The notes under the pieces are model-generated. The model ran no database searches, had not been told where the DNA came from, and worked only from the letters and a program-made list of their open reading frames with translations. Positions 26,080 to 33,877 of a stretch of 64,000 bases of DNA are shown here, in pieces. Positions within the stretch are counted from its first letter, which is position 1, and every line of letters starts with the position of its first letter. The position numbers and the translations under genes are program-made. The stretch lies in NCBI GenBank assembly GCA_963819845.1, contig CAWFXQ010000014.1, positions 248,001-312,000 of the forward strand. Reading direction: 5' to 3'. This DNA is from DATAGF01 sp963819845. Lineage in GTDB: Bacteria; Actinomycetota; Thermoleophilia; Miltoncostaeales; Miltoncostaeaceae.

Positions 26080-26824
26080 GGGCGGCCACCTCCTTGGCGG
26101 CCTCGAAGTAGGCGTCGGCGCCGGCGCAGTGCGGGTCGTAGCGGATGACCGGCTCGCCGTACGAGGGCGCCTCGGCGAGCCGCACGTTTCGCGGCACGAC
26201 CGTGCGGAACGCCAGCTCGGGGAAATGGCGGCGCACCTCGCCGATGACGTCGCCGCTGACGCGGGTCCGGGCGTCGTGCATGGTCATCAGCATCCCCGTG
26301 ACGCGGAGGCCGGGGTTGATCGTCTCCTGGACCGCGGAGACCGTCTCCATGAGCCGGGAGAGACCCTCGAGCGCATAGTACTCACACTGCACCGGCACGA
26401 TCAGCCGGTCGGCGGCGGCCAGGGCGTTGACCGTCAGCAGGTCGAGCGACGGCGGACAGTCGAGGAAGACGTAGCCGTAGGCCGCGCGGGCCCCGGCCAG
26501 GGCGTCGGCGAGCAGCCGCTCGCGGCCCGCCCGCGCGGGCAGCTCGACGGCCGCGCCGGCGAGGTCGGACGACGACGGGACGACGTCGAGGTTCGGCACG
26601 GCGGTGGCGACGACGGCCCGCTCCAGGGGGAGGCCGTCGAGCAGCACGTCCGCCGTCGTGGGCCGGTCGCGCCCCGACACGCCCAGCCCGCCCGACGCAT
26701 TGGCCTGGGGATCGACGTCAACCAGCAGGACCCGCGCCCCGGCCTCCGCCAGGCAGGCCGCCAGGTTGACCGCCGTGGTGGTCTTGCCCACCCCGCCCTT
26801 CTGGTTCGCGACGGCGTAGATCAC
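26072..26824 (-). CDS. parA: Chromosome partitioning ATPase ParA/Soj
   Basis: About 250 residues. The deviant Walker A KGGVGKTTTAVNLA begins at residue 9, then VLLVDVDPQANAS, the Walker B-like YVFLDCPPSLDLLT and VQCEYYALEGLSRL. It works with ParB to segregate origins. Start GTG 26824 (MIYAVANQKGG) forms a GTGA overlap with the rsmG stop; longer in-frame sequence upstream is rsmG in another frame. Confidence 0.96.
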   Translation of the reverse strand: MIYAVANQKGGVGKTTTAVNLAACLAEAGARVLLVDVDPQANASGGLGVSGRDRPTTADVLLDGLPLERAVVATAVPNLDVVPSSSDLAGAAVELPARAGRERLLADALAGARAAYGYVFLDCPPSLDLLTVNALAAADRLIVPVQCEYYALEGLSRLMETVSAVQETINPGLRVTGMLMTMHDARTRVSGDVIGEVRRHFPELAFRTVVPRNVRLAEAPSYGEPVIRYDPHCAGADAYFEAAKEVAARG

Positions 26825-27561
26825 CGCCGGCTCCCCGCGCCCAGCGGCCGGGAGGCGGCCCGGCCGGGCCGGCGGGGGTAGCGCTCGGGCGTCGGGCGCG
26901 CCTTGAGAAACGCCTGCAGGCGGCGCCGCGCTCCCGGGAACGGCCGCGCCACCTCGGGCGGCTCGGGCTCCAGGCCGAGGATCTCGGCGGCGCGGGCGGC
27001 GTCGGCCTCGGCGGCGGGATCGGCCGCATCGCCGCGCCACATCAGCACGGCGCCGCCGACCGCGACCAGCGGGGCCGTCAGCTCGAGCGCGACCGGCAGG
27101 GGCCCGAGCGCCCGGGCGACCGCGAGCGGGAAGGCCTCGCGCGCCCGGGCGGCGAGGTCCTCGGAGCGTTCGGCGGCCACCCGCACGTTCGGGAACGGCG
27201 CCGAGGCCCGGCGCAGCCAGTCGGCCTTGCGGCCCTCGCTCTCGACCAGGGTCACGGCCATCCGCGGCCGCGCGGCCGCCAGGACCAGGCCGGGGAACCC
27301 CGCGCCGCTGCCCACGTCGACCGCGGCCGGCGCATCGGCGACGCGGCGGTGCGCGGCGCCCGCCAGGCTGTCGAGCAGGTGCCGGTCGATGCCATCCTCG
27401 AGGCCGTCGATCGCCGTGAGGTTCTGTGGCTCGAGGGCGATCCGGTCGAGCAGGGCGATCAGGCCGGCGGCCGCGGCGGGGCCCAGCGGCGCCCCCAGCT
27501 CGGCGGCGCGCGCCGCGAGCCGCTCCGCCGGCCCGGTTTCACGTGAAACCGCCGCGGCCAC
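26821..27561 (-). CDS. rsmG: 16S rRNA (guanine527-N7)-methyltransferase RsmG
   Basis: About 246 residues. LEPQNLTAI and HLLDSL precede the SAM motif VDVGSGAGFPGLVLA, then TLVESEGRKADWLR and AVARALGPLPVALELTAPL. It methylates G527 of 16S rRNA; loss is known to give low-level streptomycin resistance. The extended Arg-rich C-terminus (RRLQAFLKARPTPERYPRRPGR) is longer than in many homologues. The N-terminal VSRET is encoded by the parS palindrome. Confidence 0.95.
   Translation of the reverse strand: MAAAVSRETGPAERLAARAAELGAPLGPAAAAGLIALLDRIALEPQNLTAIDGLEDGIDRHLLDSLAGAAHRRVADAPAAVDVGSGAGFPGLVLAAARPRMAVTLVESEGRKADWLRRASAPFPNVRVAAERSEDLAARAREAFPLAVARALGPLPVALELTAPLVAVGGAVLMWRGDAADPAAEADAARAAEILGLEPEPPEVARPFPGARRRLQAFLKARPTPERYPRRPGRAASRPLGAGSRR
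27535..27550. other. parS: parS site
   Basis: GGTTTCACGTGAAACC is a perfect 16-bp palindrome, differing from the classical TGTTTCACGTGAAACA only at the outer two positions of each end. It lies within the first codons of rsmG and is the expected ParB loading site. I found no second copy in the window. Confidence 0.95.
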
Positions 27562-27570
27562 CGGCCGGGC

Positions 27571-28077
27571 TCACCCCTCCGCGGGCTCGACGATGATCCG
27601 CCGCCGCCCCTCGTCGCCCTCGCTGCGCGTGGCGACGTCCGTCCGGTCCTTGAGCGCCATGTGGACGATGCGGCGGTCATGGGGGGTCATCACGTCGAGC
27701 TCGATCTCCTCGCCGTGCTCGAGCGCCTCCTCGGCCGCGCGCCGCGCCAGGTCCTCCAGCGCCGCCGCGCGCCGGGCCCGGTAGCCGTCCGCGTCCAGCG
27801 CGACCCTCCGGCGCTCGCCCCCCTCCGCGCGGCTGGCGATCTGGGCCACGAGGTACTGGAGCGCATCGATCGTCTCGCCGCCGCGGCCCACCAGCGCGGA
27901 CGTGCCCTCCCCCTCGACCGTGATGCTCAGGTCACCGGGGCCGTCGCCGGGCGCGACCCGCACGTCCGCCCCGAGGCCCATCCCGCGGACCACCGACTCG
28001 ACGGCCTCCGCGGCCGCGGCGGCACCCGCCCCCTCTCCGGCCGGCGCCTCCCCGCCGGACGCCTCCGCAGCGCTCAT
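27571..28077 (-). CDS. jag: Jag/KhpB-like RNA-binding protein
   Basis: About 168 residues. An Ala/Glu-rich N-terminus is followed by a KH domain (TVEGEGTSALVGRGGETIDALQYLVAQIA, with the GxxG-type loop) and a C-terminal R3H domain (DVMTPHDRRIVHMALKDR). The long linker and Jag_N domain of firmicute proteins are largely missing. It probably binds RNA and links to envelope growth, as KhpB does elsewhere. ATG 28077 overlaps the yidC stop (ATGA). Confidence 0.92.
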   Translation of the reverse strand: MSAAEASGGEAPAGEGAGAAAAAEAVESVVRGMGLGADVRVAPGDGPGDLSITVEGEGTSALVGRGGETIDALQYLVAQIASRAEGGERRRVALDADGYRARRAAALEDLARRAAEEALEHGEEIELDVMTPHDRRIVHMALKDRTDVATRSEGDEGRRRIIVEPAEG

Positions 28078-29186
28078 CGCTTCTTCTTCTTGGAGCGCGA
28101 GGGCGCGGGCCGCGACCCCTTGGCGGTCCCGCGGGCGCGCGGCTGCCGACGCCGGCCCGAGCCCGAACCGCCCGACCCGGCCGCCGCCTGCACGGGCGCA
28201 TCGGCCTCGGGCGCCGGCTCGGGCTCGGGGGCGGTCGCGGGCTCCGGAGCAGGCTCCGCCTCGGTGGCCGCGTCGGCCTCGGGGGCGGCCTCGGCCTCGG
28301 GCGCGGGCGCCTCGGGCGGCGCGGTCCCGTTGCCGTCGGCGCCACCGCGCCGGCGGCGCTTGCGCGGGGTCAGGCGGGGGCGCGCCGACGCGGGCTCCTC
28401 GGCGGGCGCCTCGGCGTCCGGCGCGTCGGCCACGGCCGCCACCGCCGTGGCGGGCTCCTTGGGCGGCGTCCGCGAGCCGGTCTTCTTGGTCATCGCCTCG
28501 ACCTCGGCCGGGTCGGCCAGGTGCAGCCCGATCCGGTGGCGCATGACCAGCTGCTGGGCGCAGGTCCAGAGGTTGGTCGTCATCCAGTAGAGCACCAGCC
28601 CGGCCGGGACCGGGTAGACGAAGAGGAAGGCCACGATGCCGATGGGCAGGAGGCGCATCAGCCGCCGCTGGGACATCGGCTGGTTGGGCATCGCCGACAA
28701 CTCCATCGAGAGCAGCTGCGACAGGCCGTAGATGGCGACCATGACGAAGGCTCCCCAGCCGATCTCCGTGAAGTCCATGCGCACGTCGGGGATGATCCAC
28801 ATGAACGACACGTCGCCGCCGCTGATCGTGGCGTCGTTCGCGAAGTCGCGCAGCACGTAGTACAGGGCGATGAAGATCGGGAGCTGCGCGACCAGCGGCA
28901 GGCAGGAGGAGAACGGGTTGATCTCGTTCTCCTTGTAGAACGCCATCAGCTCCTCGTTGAGCTTCTGGCGGTTGCCCTTGAACTTCTGCTGCAGCTCCTT
29001 CATCTGCGGCGCGAACATCTGCATGCGCCGCATCGAGGAGTACTGCTTGATCACCAGCGGCAGCAGCGCCATCCGCACGATCACGGTCAGGACGACGATC
29101 GACCAGCCGTAGGTGAGGTCGGCGTTCTCGTGGAGGAAGTCGAGGAGCGCGCGAAGGGGATCCTCGAGGAGCTCGAGCGGGTTCAC
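28074..29186 (-). CDS. yidC: Membrane protein insertase YidC
   Basis: About 370 residues. It lacks a large periplasmic P1 domain, as in Gram-positive Oxa1-type proteins. Helices include YGWSIVVLTVIVRMALLPLVI with the conserved hydrophilic-groove Arg, then LPIFIALYYVLRDFA, MWIIPDV and PAGLVLYWMTTNLWT. The coiled region MKELQQKFKGNRQKLNEEL is typical. A long Ala/Glu/Pro-rich tail ends in basic residues (SRSKKKKR), probably ribosome-binding. Start GTG 29186 overlaps yidD (GTGA). Confidence 0.95.
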   Translation of the reverse strand: MNPLELLEDPLRALLDFLHENADLTYGWSIVVLTVIVRMALLPLVIKQYSSMRRMQMFAPQMKELQQKFKGNRQKLNEELMAFYKENEINPFSSCLPLVAQLPIFIALYYVLRDFANDATISGGDVSFMWIIPDVRMDFTEIGWGAFVMVAIYGLSQLLSMELSAMPNQPMSQRRLMRLLPIGIVAFLFVYPVPAGLVLYWMTTNLWTCAQQLVMRHRIGLHLADPAEVEAMTKKTGSRTPPKEPATAVAAVADAPDAEAPAEEPASARPRLTPRKRRRRGGADGNGTAPPEAPAPEAEAAPEADAATEAEPAPEPATAPEPEPAPEADAPVQAAAGSGGSGSGRRRQPRARGTAKGSRPAPSRSKKKKR

Positions 29187-29413
29187 GCCTTGAACACCCG
29201 CTGGTCGCGCGGGTGGTCGACCCCCCCGTGGCTCCACGGGTTGCAGCGCAGCAGCCGCCAGCCCCCCAGGACCAGGCCCCGCGCCGCGCCGAACTCGCGG
29301 ATGGCGCCGACGGCGTACTCGGAGCAGGTCGGGTGGTACTTGCAGCGCCGCCCGAACAACGGCGACACGGCCTGCTGGTAGAAGCGGATCGGCGCCGTCA
29401 GGACGACCTTCAC
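29183..29413 (-). CDS. yidD: Membrane protein insertion efficiency factor YidD
   Basis: A 76-residue amphipathic protein with the family signature CKYHPTCSEYAVGAIREFG and a conserved third cysteine in LLRCNPWSHGG. It assists YidC-dependent insertion. GTG 29413 overlaps the rnpA stop and the yidD stop overlaps the yidC start, both as GTGA. Confidence 0.95.
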   Translation of the reverse strand: MKVVLTAPIRFYQQAVSPLFGRRCKYHPTCSEYAVGAIREFGAARGLVLGGWRLLRCNPWSHGGVDHPRDQRVFKA

Positions 29414-29817
29414 GCCGGAGCCTCCGCGGGCGGCGTGGCCGCGCGCTCGGCGAGCTCGGCCAGCCGGGCGCCGAGGGCCTCGGAGCCGCGCTCGGCCAGG
29501 TACTCCGCCGCCCCGGGGCGCGCGATCACCACGACGTCGAGGCCGCGGGCCAGCGAGGGGGCGAGCGTGGCGAACCGCTCGCGCAGCACCCGCTTCACAC
29601 GGTTGCGCTCGACCGCGCCGCCGACCTTCCGCGAGACGGAGAGGCCGAGGCGGGGAGGGGCGCCCGCGGGCGCCCCCTCGCGGGGGAACGCGTAGACGAC
29701 CAGGTGCCGGCCGGCCGCCGAGCGGCCCCGGCGGTAGACCGCATCGAAGTCGCCGGATCGGCTGATCCGCGCACGGCGTCGCGGGGCGGGGACGAGGTCA
29801 GGCGGAGAGCCGGGCAC
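29410..29817 (-). CDS. rnpA: Ribonuclease P protein component RnpA
   Basis: About 135 residues from GTG 29817. ARISRSGDFDAVYRRGRS opens the fold and the RNR motif is GGAVERNRVKRVLRERF. It binds the RNase P RNA to process tRNA precursors. There is no start codon between the end of rpmH and the conserved region, so initiation must lie inside rpmH: GTG 29817 overlaps it by 20 bp, ATG 29856 by 59 bp. Large rpmH/rnpA overlaps are known from Thermus. Confidence 0.92.
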   Translation of the reverse strand: MPGSPPDLVPAPRRRARISRSGDFDAVYRRGRSAAGRHLVVYAFPREGAPAGAPPRLGLSVSRKVGGAVERNRVKRVLRERFATLAPSLARGLDVVVIARPGAAEYLAERGSEALGARLAELAERAATPPAEAPA

Positions 29818-29932
29818 GGCCCTTCGCGCGACGGCGCTTGAGGATCGCCCGCCCACCGCGGGTGCTCATGCGCACCCGGAATCCGTGCGTCTTCTTTCGC
29901 TTGCGCCGGTTGGGCTGGTAGGTCCGCTTCAC
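29798..29932 (-). CDS. rpmH: 50S ribosomal protein L34
   Basis: A 44-residue basic protein, nearly invariant in its family: KRTYQPNRRKRKKTHGFRVR and STRGGRAILKRRRAKGR. GTG 29932 is chosen because the conserved sequence begins with Met-Lys-Arg-Thr, and GAGGAG lies just upstream. It is the first gene of the minus-strand run reading away from the origin. Confidence 0.97.
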   Translation of the reverse strand: MKRTYQPNRRKRKKTHGFRVRMSTRGGRAILKRRRAKGRARLSA

Positions 29933-30012
29933 GCGCGCGGCGCTCCTCGTCAGCATCGTTGCAGGGGCATCCGGAGAGGCCGGGACGTACCTCGCCCCAC
30001 CGCGGAGGCGGG

Positions 30013-30018
30013 AGCATA
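30013..30018 (-). promoter_or_regulatory. Putative -10 box TATGCT of the rpmH operon
   Basis: TATGCT on the minus strand, preceded by TTTTGC, lies about 80 bp before GTG 29932. It is the best promoter candidate for the rpmH-to-parB unit. Confidence 0.4.
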
Positions 30019-30074
30019 GCAAAAGGCCTCCCGCCGGCCGCCCGCGCACCCGTCTCCACAGGTGTGGAAATCGG

Positions 30075-30083
30075 TGTGGACAA
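30075..30083 (-). other. DnaA box TTGTCCACA
   Basis: Exact actinobacterial-type DnaA box on the minus strand, 3 nt beyond a weaker box at 30063-30071. The two sit side by side in the same orientation. Confidence 0.75.
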
Positions 30084-30089
30084 GAGCGC

Positions 30090-30112
30090 GATCCCCCATC
30101 GCGAGGGGGATC
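30090..30112. repeat. Hairpin within oriC
   Basis: GATCCCCC and GGGGGATC form a perfect 8-bp stem around a 7-nt loop ATCGCGA. It lies between the two perfect DnaA boxes and is followed by further G/C runs. Confidence 0.6.
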
Positions 30113-30179
30113 CCGGGGGTCCCCTGCCGGGGGTGGCGGGGCACCCCACACAGGATTTCGCCGCTCCGTCGTGACTTCG

Positions 30180-30188
30180 TTGTCCACA
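30180..30188 (+). other. DnaA box TTGTCCACA
   Basis: Exact DnaA box on the plus strand, facing the box at 30075-30083 in the opposite orientation. Confidence 0.75.
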
Positions 30189-30226
30189 GCCCCTCAAAGG
30201 GGGTTACGCGCGCTCCGGCGCCGGGC

Positions 30227-30232
30227 TAGAGT
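30227..30232 (+). promoter_or_regulatory. Putative -10 box TAGAGT before the origin ATPase gene
   Basis: TAGAGT ends 21 nt before ATG 30254, so the transcript would have a leader of about 15 nt. It lies 38 bp beyond the DnaA box at 30180, which could allow DnaA control. Confidence 0.35.
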
Positions 30233-30253
30233 GCCCGCCCCCCGACCCCTCCG

Positions 30254-30988
30254 ATGCCCTCGACACTCACCCTCACCGCCGCCCCCGTCTCCGTCCGGAC
30301 CGTCCCCGGCCCGGCCCTGCGCGCGCGCCTGGCGGCCTACGGCGCGGCGGCGGAGCCACCCGTCGTCGAGGAGGTGACGGCCGACGACCCGGCGGCGCTG
30401 ATCGAGGCGCTCTGCGACGCGGTCGCCGACCGGTCGCCGATGCCGGCGCCCGCGGTTCGCGAGGTCGTCGAGAACCTCGTGCACGCCGGCTTCCGCGACG
30501 CCCTCGTGACCGTGCTCGAGGGCGGCGCGGTCGTGCGCGTGAGCGACCACGGGCCCGGGATCGCCGACCCGGAGCGCGCGCTCGCGCCCGGGTTCACCGC
30601 CGCGGGGCCCGCCGAGCGCGCCGTCGTCCGCGGGGTGGGCTGCGGCCTCCCGCTGGCCCACGACCTCGTGGCGGCGGCCGGGGGCAGCCTCGAGATCGCC
30701 GAGAACCTGGGCGGCGGCGCCGTGATCACCCTGGCCCTGGCCTCCGGCGCGGCGCCCGCGCCCTCCGCCGTGCCCCCGTGCTCCGAGGCCGGGCGCGAGA
30801 TCCTCGCCCTCCTGCTCGAGCTCGGCTCCGCCACGCCCCAGGCCCTCGCGGACGAGCTGGGGCGGCCCCGCGCCGAGTGCGGGCGCGAGCTCCTCCTGCT
30901 GCAGCACCGTGCCCTCGTCGCGCGCGAGCCGGGCGGCGCCCGGCGCCTCACCGAGGCCGGCGCCGCCATGGTGGCGACGCTCTTCTAG
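30254..30988 (+). CDS. GHKL-type ATPase with C-terminal winged helix, beside oriC
   Basis: About 244 residues. Residues 60-165 form a histidine-kinase/anti-sigma-like ATPase fold: N-box VREVVENLVHAGF, G1 VSDHGPGIADP, G2 GVGCGLPLAHDLVAAAGG, then GGGAVITLALA. There is no phospho-accepting His domain. Residues 175-244 look like a MarR/ArsR-type winged helix (EILALLLELGSATPQALADELGRP, then LQHRALVAREPGGARRLTEAG). The gene lies between oriC and dnaA in the same direction, 112 bp before dnaA, so an ATP-dependent regulator of replication or dnaA expression is plausible but unproven. I cannot assign it to a named family. Confidence 0.75.
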   Translation: MPSTLTLTAAPVSVRTVPGPALRARLAAYGAAAEPPVVEEVTADDPAALIEALCDAVADRSPMPAPAVREVVENLVHAGFRDALVTVLEGGAVVRVSDHGPGIADPERALAPGFTAAGPAERAVVRGVGCGLPLAHDLVAAAGGSLEIAENLGGGAVITLALASGAAPAPSAVPPCSEAGREILALLLELGSATPQALADELGRPRAECGRELLLLQHRALVAREPGGARRLTEAGAAMVATLF

Positions 30989-31100
30989 TCCCGACCGACC
31001 GCAGCTCCCGCTCCGCCCGCCGGACCCCATCCCGACCCCGCAGGACCGAATCCCCCGGCAGTCCCACCGTGCCCACCTCGCTCACCGCCGGAGCCCCGCC

Positions 31101-32468
31101 ATGTCATCAGTCACCGCCCCGCCCGCCGAGCGCGACGCCGTCTGGAAGGAGGTCCGGGAGCGCCTGCGCGGCACCCTGAACGGGCAGACCTACAAGTTCG
31201 CGTTCGCCGGCGCCCGGCCCGTCGCCCTCGACGACGCCCGGCTCGTGCTCGCCGTCGACACTGAGCTCCTGCGCCAGTGGATCCGCCAGCGCTACCTCCC
31301 CCTGCTGCGCGACGCGCTCTTCGAGGTGCGGGGCGCCGACCTCGAGGTGGAGGTCGTCGTCCAGGCGCCCGACGACGACGCCGCGCCGCCCGAGGAGCCC
31401 GAGGAGCCCCGGCCCGGCACCGTCACGCCCCGGCGGCCCCTCGGCCTCCAGCCGCGCTTCACCTTCGAGGCCTTCGTCACCGGCCCCTCGAACCGCTTCG
31501 CCCAGGCCGCGGCGCTGGCCGTGGCCGAGCAGCCGGCCCAGGCCTACAACCCCTTCTTCGTCTACGGCGGGGTCGGCCTCGGCAAGACCCACCTCCTCCA
31601 CGCGATCGGGCACTTCGCCGCCGCGAACCACCCCGAGCTCGCGGTGACCTACGTCTCCGTGGAGACGTTCACCAACGAGTTCATCAACGCCCTCCGCGAC
31701 GGGGGCATCCGCTCCTTCAAGGACCGCTACCGGTCGACGGACATCCTCCTCATCGACGACATCCAGTCGCTGCAGGGCCGGGAGCAGACCCAGGAGGAGT
31801 TCTTCCACACCTTCAACGCCCTCCACGACAGCGGCAAGCAGGTGGTCATCTCGTCCGACCGGCCCCCCAAGGCGATCGCGACCCTCGAGGACCGGCTCCG
31901 CAGCCGGTTCGAGATGGGGCTCATCACCGACGTGCAGCCGCCCGACCTCGAGACCCGCATCGCCATCCTGCAGAAGCGGGTGCGGGCCGACCGGTACGAG
32001 ATCCACGAGCCCGAGGTGCTGCCCTTCATCGCGGGCCGCGTCTCGACGAACGTTCGCGCCCTGGAGGGCGCCCTCACGCGCGTGGTCGCCCACGGCTCGA
32101 TCTCGGGGCGCCGCATCACGGTCGAGCTGGCCGGCGAGGTGCTCCAGGACCTCTTCCCCGCCGAGGAGGGGGTCCTCAGCATCGAGCTGATCCAGGGCGA
32201 GGTCTGCCGGTACTACACGGTCACGCTCGAGGAGCTCACCGGCGACAAGCGCACCCGCCGGATCGTCCGGCCGCGCCAGGTCGCCATGTACCTCAGCCGG
32301 GAGCTCACCGACGCCTCCCTGCCGAAGATCGGCCGCGCCTTCGGCGACCGCGACCACACCACGGTGATGTACGCCGTCCAGAAGGTCGCCAACCAGATGG
32401 CGGACGAGGGCGAGGTGCTGAAGGCGGTCCAGGACCTCACGGGCCGGCTCACCGGCCGCCGCTCGTGA
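31101..32468 (+). CDS. dnaA: Chromosomal replication initiator protein DnaA
   Basis: About 455 residues. Domain I begins AVWKEVRERLRGTLNGQTYK; a short acidic/Pro linker follows. The AAA+ domain has Walker A GGVGLGKTHLLHAIG near 155, Walker B DILLIDDIQ and sensor RLRSRFEMGL. Domain IV carries VRPRQVAMYLSRELTDASLPK and the DNA-contact GDRDHTTVMYA. The linker is much shorter than in Streptomyces DnaA. ATG 31101 is chosen since domain I starts about a dozen residues later. It may be cotranscribed with the ATPase gene upstream. Confidence 0.98.
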   Translation: MSSVTAPPAERDAVWKEVRERLRGTLNGQTYKFAFAGARPVALDDARLVLAVDTELLRQWIRQRYLPLLRDALFEVRGADLEVEVVVQAPDDDAAPPEEPEEPRPGTVTPRRPLGLQPRFTFEAFVTGPSNRFAQAAALAVAEQPAQAYNPFFVYGGVGLGKTHLLHAIGHFAAANHPELAVTYVSVETFTNEFINALRDGGIRSFKDRYRSTDILLIDDIQSLQGREQTQEEFFHTFNALHDSGKQVVISSDRPPKAIATLEDRLRSRFEMGLITDVQPPDLETRIAILQKRVRADRYEIHEPEVLPFIAGRVSTNVRALEGALTRVVAHGSISGRRITVELAGEVLQDLFPAEEGVLSIELIQGEVCRYYTVTLEELTGDKRTRRIVRPRQVAMYLSRELTDASLPKIGRAFGDRDHTTVMYAVQKVANQMADEGEVLKAVQDLTGRLTGRRS

Positions 32469-32776
32469 CGGTGCAGGACCCTCGGGAGGGCGCGCGCCGT
32501 CCCTCCCCACCGTCCACCGGCCCGGCGCCGGGCAGCCGCGGGGCTGGGGACGGCTGGGGAGGGGGTGCGCGCCCGGAGGCGCACCGCGCACAGGCCGGCG
32601 CACAGGCCGGCGCGGCTCCGGTGCAGGCGATTCGCCCGTCGTCCCCAGGATCCACACGCCCTACGGTGTCAACCTCTCTCAAGCCCTTTCAATTCATGAC
32701 GTCGTCGTGGCGCGGCCCGGGACGGTGGATGGGGTCCGGGGTCACCTCCGGCCGTCCGGACCGCTAGGGTCGCGCG
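32469..32776. other. dnaA-dnaN intergenic region
   Basis: Of 308 bp, most is GC-rich. It contains a 12-bp tandem duplication of GCACAGGCCGGC (32588-32611), a weak DnaA-box-like GGATCCACA (32648-32656), and the most AT-rich tract near the origin, about 32667-32700 (GTGTCAACC to TTCAATTCATG), a possible unwinding element. No ORF is supported. Confidence 0.5.
32765..32770 (+). promoter_or_regulatory. Putative -10 box TAGGGT of dnaN, leaderless type
   Basis: TAGGGT ends 6 nt before GTG 32777, with no Shine-Dalgarno between. The same hexamer precedes the Wzz-like gene. Confidence 0.5.
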
Positions 32777-33877
32777 GTGCGCCTCGTGTCACCGAAAGAC
32801 GAGCTGGCGGCCAAGCTGGCGGCCGCCGGACGGGCCGCCTCGAGCAAGAGCACGATCCAGATCCTGTCCCACGTGCTGCTGCGCGCCGAGGACGGCTGGT
32901 GCGGGCTCGCCGCGACCGACATGGAGCTGTCGCTGCGCGTGCCGGTGGCCGCCACCGTCGAGCAGCCGGGCGCGGTCGTGCTGCCGCGCCTGGCCGGGGA
33001 CATCGTGCGGAGCATGGCCGACGGCCCCGTCACGCTCGAGCACCGCGCCGGCGAGGGCGTGGTGAGCGTCTCGGGCGGCGGGTCGTCCTTCTCGCTGAAC
33101 TGCCTCCAGGCGGGCGACTTCCCGGAGCTGCCCGCCGACGAGGGGAGCGGCCTGGCCCTGCCCGCCGAGGCCCTGGTCGAGACGATCGACCGCGTCGCCC
33201 GGGCGGCGTCGCGCGACGAGACGCGCCCGGTCCTGACGGGGGTCCTCCTGAGGCTCGGGCCGGACGGCCTCACGATGGTGGCGACCGACTCGTACCGCCT
33301 CGCGGTGCGCCAGGCGCCGCTCGACGACCCGCCGGCCGACGCCCGTGAGGCGATCATCCCGGCCCGCGCCCTCACCGAGGTCGCGCGCATGGCGCCGGGC
33401 TTGAAGGCGGAGTCGATCGAGGTGGTGCTCACCGAGACCCAGGCCCTCTTCCGGGTCGGGGAGATGCGCCTGACCAGCCGCCTGATCGACGGCCAGTTCC
33501 CCGACCACCGCCAGCTCGTGCCGGACGCCTTCGAGCACGAGGTCGCCTTCGACCGCGCCGAGCTGCTCGGCGTGCTCACCCGCATCGGCGTGCTGGCCCA
33601 GCGCAACACGCCCGTGCGCCTCGCCTTCCAGCCGGGCACGGTCACCGTCTCGGCCACCAGCGACCAGGTCGGCGAGGGGCACGAGTCGCTGCCGGTGGCC
33701 TTCTCCGGCGAGCCGCTGGAGATGGGCTTCAACGTCGAGTTCCTGCGCGCCGGCGTCGAGAGCGTGGTCGGCGACGAGGTGCGCCTCGGCCTGATCAGCC
33801 CGCTGCGCCCGGGCCTGCTGAGAGGAGCCGGCGATGACTACCGCTACCTCCTCATGCCGATCCGGCTCAACGCCTGA
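32777..33877 (+). CDS. dnaN: DNA polymerase III subunit beta (sliding clamp)
   Basis: About 366 residues in three repeated clamp domains. Recognisable segments are KDELAAKLAAAGRAASSKST, TDMELSLRVPV, TRPVLTGVLLRL, TDSYRLAVRQAPL, LIDGQFPDHRQLVP, and the C-terminal YRYLLMPIRL, which closes the peptide-binding pocket. It forms the ring that tethers DNA polymerase III. Start GTG 32777 agrees with the promoter position. Confidence 0.97.
   Translation: MRLVSPKDELAAKLAAAGRAASSKSTIQILSHVLLRAEDGWCGLAATDMELSLRVPVAATVEQPGAVVLPRLAGDIVRSMADGPVTLEHRAGEGVVSVSGGGSSFSLNCLQAGDFPELPADEGSGLALPAEALVETIDRVARAASRDETRPVLTGVLLRLGPDGLTMVATDSYRLAVRQAPLDDPPADAREAIIPARALTEVARMAPGLKAESIEVVLTETQALFRVGEMRLTSRLIDGQFPDHRQLVPDAFEHEVAFDRAELLGVLTRIGVLAQRNTPVRLAFQPGTVTVSATSDQVGEGHESLPVAFSGEPLEMGFNVEFLRAGVESVVGDEVRLGLISPLRPGLLRGAGDDYRYLLMPIRLNA

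Larger units (their letters stand above)
29933..30253. other. Probable oriC region (rpmH to ATPase gene)
   Basis: This 321-bp stretch without a gene separates the divergent halves of the origin cluster. It holds two perfect TTGTCCACA DnaA boxes (30075-30083 on minus, 30180-30188 on plus), two weaker ones (GTCTCCACA 30052-30060; TGTGGAAAT 30063-30071) and a GC-rich hairpin. No clearly AT-rich unwinding tract is visible here. Confidence 0.7.
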
